From assembly GCA_047501485.1 (NCBI GenBank), contig JAZDRN010000001.1, positions 1,054,001-1,118,000 of the forward strand: a stretch of 64,000 nucleotides of DNA, in the 5' to 3' direction. This document shows, in pieces, positions 32,928 through 39,815 of the stretch (its first letter is position 1; each line of letters starts with the position of its first letter). This stretch comes from Ancrocorticia sp047501485. GTDB lineage: Bacteria; Actinomycetota; Actinomycetes; Actinomycetales; Actinomycetaceae. A model generated the notes under the pieces. It had not been told where the DNA came from. It worked only from the letters and a program-made list of their open reading frames with translations, and made no database searches. Made by a program: the position numbers and the translations under genes.

Positions 32928-33562
32928 CGGCGGCCGACATGGTGGCGATGGCGGCATTCCATGAGGGACGGCATGCCCAGGCATTTCCATCCTTCGGCTC
33001 CGAGCGCACCGGCGCGCCCGTCGTCGCGTATGCCCGGATCCGGGACACCGCAATCCGCACGCGCGAGCCCGTGCTCCACCCGGATCTCATCATTGTTCAG
33101 GATCCCACCTTGTTGCCGATTCTGGATGTCTTCGCGGGGCTCACCCCGCAGGGCTTCGCACTGGTGAACTCCTCGAGATCCGCAGAAGAGTTGGGTCTGG
33201 AGAAGGTCACCGCATCGTTTCCCCCCGGTCATGTCGTGATCATCCCGGCAACGGACATCGCGCGCGAGCACACGGGGCGGACCGTTCCCAACGCCGTGCT
33301 GCTGGGAGGGATGGCCGCGCTCGCTCACCCGTTCGATCTGGAATCGGTCGAGCTCGCCATCCGGGAACGATTCCCCGGGAAGGTCGGCGAAATGAATGTG
33401 GCCGCGGCGCGCGCTGCACATCGGCTCGTTGAAGCCCAGCGGCAGGTCAACGCGCAGCCGCCGGCCAGCACACGGGCGCCGGCCACTGCACAGGCGCCTG
33501 CGAACACGCAAGCGCCGGCCAACGAAGCGAAGGGGGAGAGCGCACATGCTGCAGCAAATTGA
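32882..33562 (+). CDS. 2-oxoacid:ferredoxin oxidoreductase, gamma subunit
   Basis: A 226-residue subunit of a TPP-dependent pyruvate/2-oxoacid:ferredoxin oxidoreductase. The N-terminus VEVRIHGRGGQGVVTAADMVA and QAFPSFGSERTGAPVVAYARI are gamma-subunit hallmarks. The last ~45 residues are an unusual Ala/Pro/Thr-rich tail with repeats of APATAQAPANTQAPAN, probably disordered. It overlaps the alpha-subunit gene by 17 nt. The complex decarboxylates a 2-oxoacid to acyl-CoA with low-potential electrons, fitting anaerobic or fermentative growth. Confidence 0.9.
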   Translation: MVEVRIHGRGGQGVVTAADMVAMAAFHEGRHAQAFPSFGSERTGAPVVAYARIRDTAIRTREPVLHPDLIIVQDPTLLPILDVFAGLTPQGFALVNSSRSAEELGLEKVTASFPPGHVVIIPATDIAREHTGRTVPNAVLLGGMAALAHPFDLESVELAIRERFPGKVGEMNVAAARAAHRLVEAQRQVNAQPPASTRAPATAQAPANTQAPANEAKGESAHAAAN

Positions 33563-34802
33563 GGGGTCGAAGGCGATCGCCCACACGGTCGCGGCTTGCC
33601 GCCCCGAGGTCATCTCCGCGTACCCGATTTCGCCGCAAACCCACATCGTGGAGGAACTCTCGAAAGTGGTGAAGGAGGGGAGCCTGAAGAAGTGCGAGTA
33701 CGTCAATGTGGAGTCCGAGTTCTCCGCGATGTCCGCATGCATCGGCGCCTCCGCAACGGGCGCACGCACCTACACTGCGACAGCATCGCAGGGCCTGCTC
33801 TACATGGTTGAGGCCGTCTACAACGCCTCGGGACTGGGGCTGCCGATCGTCATGACGGTCGCCAACCGCGCCATCGGCGGGCCGATCAACATCTGGAACG
33901 ACCAGTCGGACGCCATGTCGCAGCGCGATTCGGGTTGGCTGCAACTCTACGCCCGCGACAACCAGGAAGCCGCGGACCTGCATGTCCAGGCCTTCCGCAT
34001 TGCCGAGGAGCTGTCACTTCCGGTGATGGTCTGCATGGACGGCTTCATCCTGACCCACGCGGTGGAGCAGGTGGACGTGCCGGAGGTCGATCAGGTCCAG
34101 CGTTTCCTTCCGCCCTTCGAACCGCGAATCCTGCTCGATCCCGAGCATCCGATCTCCATCGGCGCGATGGTGGGGCCGGAGGCGTTCACCGAGGTCAAAT
34201 ACCTTGCCCACCACAAGCAGATGCAGGCACTCGATCTGATTCCCAAGGTGCAGTCAGAGTTCGAGCAGGTGTTCGGCCGCGACTCCGGTGGGCTACTGCA
34301 CGAGTATCGTTGTGAGGATGCCGAGACCATCATTCTGTGCCTCGGCTCCGTCACCGGAACCGTGCGTGATGTCATCGACACCCGCAGAGACGCGGGGGAG
34401 CGGATCGGGGTCGTATCGCTCGTCTCCTTCCGGCCATTCCCACGAGTTGCCGTTCGCCGGGCACTCAAGCGCGCACGCACCGTCGTCGTTCTGGAGAAGG
34501 CCTTCTCGGTGGGCATTGGTGGCATCGTGGCCTCGGGCGTGCGAACGGCGCTGATTGATCACGACGTCGACCACTACGAACTCATCGCGGGCCTCGGCGG
34601 CCGGGACATCACCCAGGAATCTCTCAATGACTACCTCGATGAGGTCAGCGCGGGAACGATGAAGCGTTTCAAGTTCCTCGACCTCAATCGGGAACTGGTG
34701 GATCGTGAACTGGAACGCGAGCGGCTTAACCGCCGGTCCGGTTCAATCCCCGAGAACATGATCAAGGACGTCACGTCGATGATGACGGAGGCAGCACGAT
34801 GA
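33546..34802 (+). CDS. 2-oxoacid:ferredoxin oxidoreductase, alpha subunit
   Basis: A 418-residue alpha subunit (domain I and II of PFOR). It begins MLQQIEGSKAIAHTVAACRPEVISAYPISPQT and contains YVNVESEFSAMSACIGAS, ATASQGLLYMVEAVYNASG and NRAIGGPINIWNDQSDAM. LGSVTGTVRDVID in the C-terminal part is the typical transketolase-like domain II. Ends in an ATGA overlap with the beta gene. Pyruvate is the likely substrate by resemblance to PorA, but related 2-oxoacids cannot be excluded. Confidence 0.93.
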   Translation: MLQQIEGSKAIAHTVAACRPEVISAYPISPQTHIVEELSKVVKEGSLKKCEYVNVESEFSAMSACIGASATGARTYTATASQGLLYMVEAVYNASGLGLPIVMTVANRAIGGPINIWNDQSDAMSQRDSGWLQLYARDNQEAADLHVQAFRIAEELSLPVMVCMDGFILTHAVEQVDVPEVDQVQRFLPPFEPRILLDPEHPISIGAMVGPEAFTEVKYLAHHKQMQALDLIPKVQSEFEQVFGRDSGGLLHEYRCEDAETIILCLGSVTGTVRDVIDTRRDAGERIGVVSLVSFRPFPRVAVRRALKRARTVVVLEKAFSVGIGGIVASGVRTALIDHDVDHYELIAGLGGRDITQESLNDYLDEVSAGTMKRFKFLDLNRELVDRELERERLNRRSGSIPENMIKDVTSMMTEAAR

Positions 34803-35899
34803 CTCAGGCCACTTTCCCGCAGGCACATTTTCCCCAGACCGGGCACGAGATTCCGGAGACGGAGATCCCGTCTCGCGACGAGGTCAAGTACTATCAGGTC
34901 GGCTCGTTCGCCGTGGGCAATCGACTGGTCCCCGAGGCACTGCGCTCGGTGCAGTCCGAAGCCGACCGCTTCAATTCCCTGACGTCCGGGCACCGCGCCT
35001 GTCAAGGCTGCGGCGAGGCCCTCGGCGCACGCTATGCCGTGGACGCCGCCATGAACGCGGCCGGCAATGACGTGATCGCCGTGAACGCCACCGGGTGCCT
35101 GGAGGTGTTCTCCACGCCCTACCCCGAGACGTCCTGGAACCTGCCGTGGATCCATTCGCTCTTCGGCAACGCCGCAGCCGTGGCCACGGGCGTGCAGGCG
35201 GCGCTGCGTGCCAAGGGCAGGCCCACCCGTGTGATCGCGCAGGGTGGCGACGGCGGCACCGTGGACATCGGCATGGGACCACTCTCGGGCATGTTCGAAC
35301 GCAACGACGACGTTCTGTACATCTGTTATGACAACGAGGGGTACATGAACACCGGCGTGCAGCGCTCGGGCGCCACGCCTCCCACGGCACGTACCGCAAC
35401 CACCCAGCCGGTGGGGCCGGAGCCGGGCAACAGCTGGGGCCAGGGCAAGGACATGGCCCGCATCGCCATGGCGCACGAGATTCCCTACGTGGCGACGGCA
35501 ACGGTGGCCGACCTGCGGGACCTCGAGTACAAGGTGAACAAGGCCATGCAGTTCCGTGGTGCCCGCTACATCCACGTGCTCGTACCCTGCCCACTCGGCT
35601 GGGGGACGGCCTCGAACATCACCGTGAAACTGGCGCGGTTGGCCACGCAATCCGGGCTCTTTCCGGTGTATGAGGCGGAGAACGGCGAGGTGACCTCGGT
35701 GATGAAGCTGCGCCGCCCCGTCCGCGTGGAGGAGTACTTGCGGCTGCAGCGCCGCTTCGCCCACTTGTTCAAACCGAATGCCGATCCGAGCGTGATCGAG
35801 CGGACCCAGGCGATGGCGGACAGGAACATCCGCCGCTACAACCTGATTGACGACGAAATGCTCGACCTGCTGGTCAAGCCCATGGAAACGGAGGCGTGA
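34799..35899 (+). CDS. 2-oxoacid:ferredoxin oxidoreductase, beta subunit (TPP-binding)
   Basis: A 366-residue beta subunit. The cluster-ligand segment HRACQGCGEALGARYA and the TPP/Mg2+ motif GGDGGTVDIGMGPLSGMFERN to YDNEGYMNTGVQRSG are clear. A long N-terminal extension of about 60 residues precedes the first Cys pair. It overlaps the alpha gene by 4 nt and is followed almost directly by the flavoprotein gene, so the four genes form one operon. Confidence 0.93.
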   Translation: MTQATFPQAHFPQTGHEIPETEIPSRDEVKYYQVGSFAVGNRLVPEALRSVQSEADRFNSLTSGHRACQGCGEALGARYAVDAAMNAAGNDVIAVNATGCLEVFSTPYPETSWNLPWIHSLFGNAAAVATGVQAALRAKGRPTRVIAQGGDGGTVDIGMGPLSGMFERNDDVLYICYDNEGYMNTGVQRSGATPPTARTATTQPVGPEPGNSWGQGKDMARIAMAHEIPYVATATVADLRDLEYKVNKAMQFRGARYIHVLVPCPLGWGTASNITVKLARLATQSGLFPVYEAENGEVTSVMKLRRPVRVEEYLRLQRRFAHLFKPNADPSVIERTQAMADRNIRRYNLIDDEMLDLLVKPMETEA

Positions 35900-35901
35900 G
35901 A

Positions 35902-37602
35902 ATGACTGCAACCGAAGAGCGCGCCGGTGCCCCCGTGCCGCCGCGCGAGAGCAACCGGAATCTTCCCTTCGCAACAATCTTGAATGTCGGGTCCTCCGCC
36001 GCCAACCACACCGGATCGTGGCGCACGGAGCGGCCGATCTACGTGAACCTCCTGCCCCCGTGCAACAAGGCGTGCCCGGCCGGAGAGAACATCCAGCAGT
36101 GGCTCTACCACGCCGAGGAGGGCAAGTACGAAGCCGCCTGGCGTGAGATCATGGTGAACAATCCGCTGCCTGCAGTCATGGGCCGCGTGTGCTATCACGA
36201 GTGCCAGACCGCGTGCAATCGCGCCCAAGTCGATGAGGCCGTGGGGATCAACGCCATCGAGCGATTCCTCGGCGACAAGGCACTGGAGGAGGGATGGTCC
36301 GTCAGACCCCTCGGCCCTCCATCCGGCAAGCACGTGCTGATCGTGGGCGCCGGGCCGTCCGGAATTTCCGCCGCCTATCACCTCGCGCGTCTCGGACACT
36401 CCGTCACGGTTCGCGACGACGGCGAGAAACCCGGCGGCATGATGCGCTACGGTATCCCCTCCTACCGGCTTCCGCGCGGGATTCTGGATCAGGAGATTGC
36501 CCGCATCGCGGCCATGGGTGTGCGGTTCGAGATGAACTCGAAGGTCACGGATCTGGGCGCTGCTCTGGCCGAGTTCGATGCGGTGTTCCTCGCGGTGGGT
36601 GCCCAGATCGGGCGCCACACAAGTATTCCTGCCGGCTCTGCCTCGCACGTTCTGGACGCGGTCGAGATGCTCCGCGAGGTGGAGCAGGAGCGGGAGCAGG
36701 ACCAGGAGAAGGGCGAGGCCGAGATGCCGCTGCTGGGCCGCCGCGTCATCGTCTATGGAGGTGGCAACACCGCCATCGACGCGGCCCGTACCGCCAAGAG
36801 GCTTGGCGCCACCGATTCCGTCATAGTGTACCGGCGCACCCGGGACCGCATGCCCGCCCATGATTCCGAGGTCACCGAGGCCGAGGAGGAGGGCATCAAG
36901 ATGCGCTGGCTCTCCACCATCAAGCACATTGACAGCGGCGAGCTGATGATCGAGAAGATGGAACTTGACGAGAGTGGATTCCCACAGCCGACCGGCGAGT
37001 TCGAGCGGCTCGAGGCGGACTCGGTGGTCATGGCTCTCGGGCAGGAATCCGACTTGGGACTGTTGGAAGGTGTTGCGGACGTCGAGGTGGACGACGGCGT
37101 CGTCAAGGTCGACGAGCACATGCAGACCGGTCGCCGGGGACTGTTCGCGGGTGGGGACATGGTCCCTTCGCAGAAGAACGTCACGGTGGCGATCGGCCAT
37201 GGAAAGAAGGCGGCCCGCCACATCGACGCGTACCTGCGTGGTTCGGAGTACGTGCCGCCTGCAAAGCATGCGGAGGCCACCGTGGACCGGATGGAGACGT
37301 GGTACTACTCGGAGGCGCCCCACCGGGTGCGCCAGCGGATCGAAGGTGCGCGGCGAGCGTCCACGTTCGCCGAGGTGGTGCAGGGGCTGGACGAGAATTC
37401 GGCTCTGTTCGAGGCGCGGCGTTGCATGAGTTGCGGCAACTGCTTCGGATGCGACAACTGCTTCGGCGTGTGCCCGGACAATGCGATCACCAAGCTCGAA
37501 CCCGGAAAGTACGAGTTCAAGTACGACTATTGCAAGGGGTGCGGCGTCTGCGCGGCGGAGTGCCCCTGCGGTGCCATCGACATGGTTCCGGAGCAGATCT
37601 GA
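35902..37602 (+). CDS. GltD/NfnB-like FAD-NAD(P) oxidoreductase fused to a 2[4Fe-4S] ferredoxin domain
   Basis: A 566-residue protein. The N-terminal Fe-S region has CNKACPAGENI and CYHECQTACNR; the FAD site is VLIVGAGPSGISAAYHLARLG; the NAD(P) site is VIVYGGGNTAIDAARTAKRLG. The C-terminus holds two ferredoxin clusters, CMSCGNCFGCDNCFGVCP and CKGCGVCAAECPCG. It replaces the usual small delta (ferredoxin) subunit and could pass electrons between the decarboxylase and NAD(P)H. ATG 35902 is chosen over GTG 35896 because GGAGG ends 7 nt before the ATG. Confidence 0.88.
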   Translation: MTATEERAGAPVPPRESNRNLPFATILNVGSSAANHTGSWRTERPIYVNLLPPCNKACPAGENIQQWLYHAEEGKYEAAWREIMVNNPLPAVMGRVCYHECQTACNRAQVDEAVGINAIERFLGDKALEEGWSVRPLGPPSGKHVLIVGAGPSGISAAYHLARLGHSVTVRDDGEKPGGMMRYGIPSYRLPRGILDQEIARIAAMGVRFEMNSKVTDLGAALAEFDAVFLAVGAQIGRHTSIPAGSASHVLDAVEMLREVEQEREQDQEKGEAEMPLLGRRVIVYGGGNTAIDAARTAKRLGATDSVIVYRRTRDRMPAHDSEVTEAEEEGIKMRWLSTIKHIDSGELMIEKMELDESGFPQPTGEFERLEADSVVMALGQESDLGLLEGVADVEVDDGVVKVDEHMQTGRRGLFAGGDMVPSQKNVTVAIGHGKKAARHIDAYLRGSEYVPPAKHAEATVDRMETWYYSEAPHRVRQRIEGARRASTFAEVVQGLDENSALFEARRCMSCGNCFGCDNCFGVCPDNAITKLEPGKYEFKYDYCKGCGVCAAECPCGAIDMVPEQI

Positions 37603-37628
37603 CGGGAGCCAGACCGGGCGCACGGAAA

Positions 37629-37658
37629 TTGGCACAAGAAAATACGGAAGAGTAACTT
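37629..37658 (+). promoter_or_regulatory. Probable leaderless promoter of the SGNH hydrolase gene
   Basis: TTGGCA (37629-37634), 18 nt, TAACTT (37653-37658), 6 nt, then the GTG at 37665. This is one of the better -35/-10 pairs in the window. Confidence 0.55.
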
Positions 37659-37664
37659 GGAGGG

Positions 37665-38477
37665 GTGGATACTCGAGTTCGTCGTCTTGCCGGTGTGGGT
37701 CTGGGTGCGGGAGCAGTCACGCTCTATCGCAACGCGAAGGCCGTGGCGAAGCAGAACAGCCCCTTCCGCCGCCGGTGGGAGGAACACCTTCTGGGCACCA
37801 TCAACCGCCTTCAGGTGATGGCCGAGCGGGGCGAGGAACTACCTCTCGTCTATGTGGCGCTGGGAGACTCCGCTGCTCAGGGACTCGGCGCTGCTGCCTT
37901 CGAACAGGGTTACGTACCCCGCATCGCGGCGGCGTTGGAGGCATCGACTGGACGACACGTGGCGTTGCTGAACCTCTCGCTCTCCGGCGGGACCGCCGCT
38001 TCGGTGTTGGCCACGCAGCTGCCGCAGCTGCGTGGCATCAGACTCGCCGGCGAGCCACTCGTCCCGGATGTGGTCACGATGGACATCGGCGGGAACGACG
38101 TCGGCGTGCCGCAGCTGAGCGTCGATGAGTTCGGACTCAGGATCGATCGGATCGTCGACCAGCTGCCCCAGCCGGCCTTCCTCGCCAACATTCCAACCTT
38201 CAAGCCGTTGCGTGCCGAGAAGCGCGCAGCTGCCATGTCCATTCAGATCGAGCGCGCGGCCCGCACTCATGGTGCCCGGCTCATCCGCCTCGAGGAGCTC
38301 TCCAACACCTTCGGCCTGTGGGAGTACATGGCCCAATACCACGCCGGTGACATGTTCCACCCCAACTCCGCTTGGTACGAACGGTGGGCGCAGCTGTTCA
38401 TGGACGAGATCACCCAGGCGCTTGGCCTGACCCGGGTGAACGTGCTGGACGTTCCCGCGTGGAGGCCGGCTGGCTGA
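37665..38477 (+). CDS. SGNH/GDSL-type hydrolase
   Basis: A 270-residue esterase-like protein. The catalytic blocks are YVALGDSAAQGLGA (block I Ser), LLNLSLSGGTAA (block II), DIGGNDVG (block III) and DMFHPNSAWYERWA (block V Asp/His). No convincing signal peptide is visible, although residues 10-20 are mildly hydrophobic. The start is GTG at 37665. Substrate unknown; it stands alone between the oxidoreductase operon and the repeat-rich gene-free stretch. Confidence 0.85.
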   Translation: MDTRVRRLAGVGLGAGAVTLYRNAKAVAKQNSPFRRRWEEHLLGTINRLQVMAERGEELPLVYVALGDSAAQGLGAAAFEQGYVPRIAAALEASTGRHVALLNLSLSGGTAASVLATQLPQLRGIRLAGEPLVPDVVTMDIGGNDVGVPQLSVDEFGLRIDRIVDQLPQPAFLANIPTFKPLRAEKRAAAMSIQIERAARTHGARLIRLEELSNTFGLWEYMAQYHAGDMFHPNSAWYERWAQLFMDEITQALGLTRVNVLDVPAWRPAG

Positions 38478-38607
38478 GCCGCGTGGGCTCACTGTGAGCG
38501 TGAGAAGGCTTCCGACAATGGCCTGTCGGGCACTGTTCCGGCGGCTATCGTGAGATATCGGGTTTCAGGTGGAAACGACCTCTACTGCAGAATCCAAGTC
38601 GTGCTCC

Positions 38608-38715
38608 CATCTGCAACCCGATGGGCCATCTGCAACCCGATGGGCCATCTGCAACCCGATGGGCCATCTGCAACCCGATGGGCCATCTGCAACCCGATGG
38701 GTCATCTGCAACCAC
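38608..38715. repeat. 19-bp tandem repeat array, five full units plus a partial
   Basis: CATCTGCAACCCGATGGGC repeats exactly at 38608, 38627, 38646 and 38665, then with one change in the fifth unit (38684), and decays in the sixth from 38703. Each unit joint contains GATGG-G-CCATC, a small palindrome. The period is not a multiple of three, so it is not a protein repeat. It lies inside 38478-39815, a gene-free 1.34-kb stretch. Confidence 0.95.
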
Positions 38716-39074
38716 GTTGGCCCCACGCTGTGCCCGCCACAATGGGCCACGTGCTATCCGATGCGCCACCGGCAACACGGTGAGTACTCTGCCTCCATAG
38801 TCAGATGATGTGCCCTCACCGACCAGCCAAAACAATCCTTACAGCCATGAAGAAGATCAAGGCGTGCCAGAGGCCGCTCAGGCGAATCCACACATCGCAA
38901 CCCAGTCCGGTGGAATCCTCACCAACCCCAGAAACACAAGGGCCGCCCATATTGCCGCGTTGGGCAGAATTGGGGTAGGACGTTGCGCGGGTGGGGTTGA
39001 GGACGTGGTAGATGTCGCGTTTGAGTCGGCGTCGGACCTCAGATTTCCTTGATGGGGCGGTATCAAAAGGGCAA

Positions 39075-39290
39075 CTGCAGGTCAATCGAGCCGTGAGATC
39101 CAACGTTTGTACGCGAAGTCGTTCGTACAACTGCGATTTCGTGTCAAAACGTTGCACGTGGTGGAGGTTGGCGCGGTCGCGGGGCCCAGCTGCAGATATG
39201 TCGAGCCGCGAGATCCAACGTTTGTACGCGAAGTCGGGTCACATGTCCTGCGTCACAGATCCTCATCTCGCGAACAAACCCCGACTTCGC
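39075..39290. repeat. Direct repeat with 115-bp period plus inverted repeats
   Basis: A 36-bp segment at 39086-39121 recurs at 39201-39236 with one mismatch; both are preceded by CTGCAG 11 nt upstream. From the second copy, GCGAAGTCGGG (39228-39238) is inverted at CCCGACTTCGC (39280-39290), and GTTTGTACGCG is inverted as CGCGAACAAAC. The layout resembles a REP/BIME-type element or a degraded mobile-element end. No gene is visible. Confidence 0.85.
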
Positions 39291-39459
39291 GGGAAGTCAA
39301 CAGGCTTCTGATGCAGCCCCACACTTGTTGGGCGAAAGGCCCGCGCCTCCTCGTGGCATCAATCATCTGGCTCTCGGAGGGCGGTATTTGCAGAGCAATG
39401 CCGGTTGATTGGGTGATCTCTGCGCGGCCCGGAGGCCCAGGCTGCCCCGGCGAACCCCA

Positions 39460-39531
39460 GCGCCGCCGGAGCCGCATTCACGCAGCGCCGCCGGAGCCGC
39501 ATTCACGCAGCGCCGCCGGAGCCGCATTCAC
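39460..39531. repeat. 25-bp tandem repeat, nearly three units
   Basis: Units start at 39460, 39485 and 39510; each begins GCGCCGCCGGAGCCGCATTC and the third is cut short. Very GC-rich and not in a credible gene. Two related short segments beginning GGATT follow (from about 39582 and 39630), and a third similar one is at 59828. Confidence 0.9.
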
Positions 39532-39723
39532 ATTGTTGGCAAGATTCGACTGGCCTTTCGGCGTCCGGCAAGGTCGTGGATCACGGATTGCCCGCTCCTT
39601 TGGCGGCCCGTGTACGTTGTGGAACATGGATTATCCGGTCCTTCGCGGCCTGCAATGTGCCGCTCCTCGCGTGCCGAGATCGGGGAGACCCGCGCCCTGA
39701 TGATCACGTTTTCGACACATCAA

Positions 39724-39759
39724 TGTCAATCGCTTGACATGTATGTCAATCGATTGACA
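39724..39759. promoter_or_regulatory. Two LacI-type operators in the sucrose PTS promoter
   Basis: TGTCAATCGCTTGACA (39724-39739) and TGTCAATCGATTGACA (39744-39759) are 20 bp apart, on the same helical face; the second is a perfect palindrome. A near-identical site precedes the sucrose hydrolase gene. TTGACA within the first site could be the -35, with CAGACT 18 nt on as -10, so repressor binding would block the promoter. Confidence 0.88.
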
Positions 39760-39769
39760 GACTGATGCC

Positions 39770-39802
39770 GGGTTCACGCGGGTGAACCCCTTGAGTTCAA
39801 GG
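39770..39802 (+). promoter_or_regulatory. Hairpins in the 5' leader of the sucrose PTS gene
   Basis: GGGTTCAC and GTGAACCC (39770-39789) form an 8-bp stem with a GCGG loop; CCTTGA and TCAAGG (39789-39802) form a second stem that includes part of the AAGGAGG ribosome site. They may modulate translation; I did not match them to a known antiterminator site. Confidence 0.4.
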
Positions 39803-39815
39803 AGGAACAACCGAC

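Noticed and set aside
38608..38715. CRISPR array
   Set aside because: Units are contiguous with no variable spacers, and no cas gene is in the window.
38816..39157. Transposase C-terminal remnant on the minus strand (RRRLKRDIYHVLNP)
   Set aside because: The stretch vaguely recalls IS110-type C-termini, but it is short, lacks catalytic motifs and no element ends were found.
39107..39700. 197-codon frame in the gene-free repeat stretch
   Set aside because: Runs through tandem repeats whose period is not a multiple of three, has no ribosome site and no recognisable domain.
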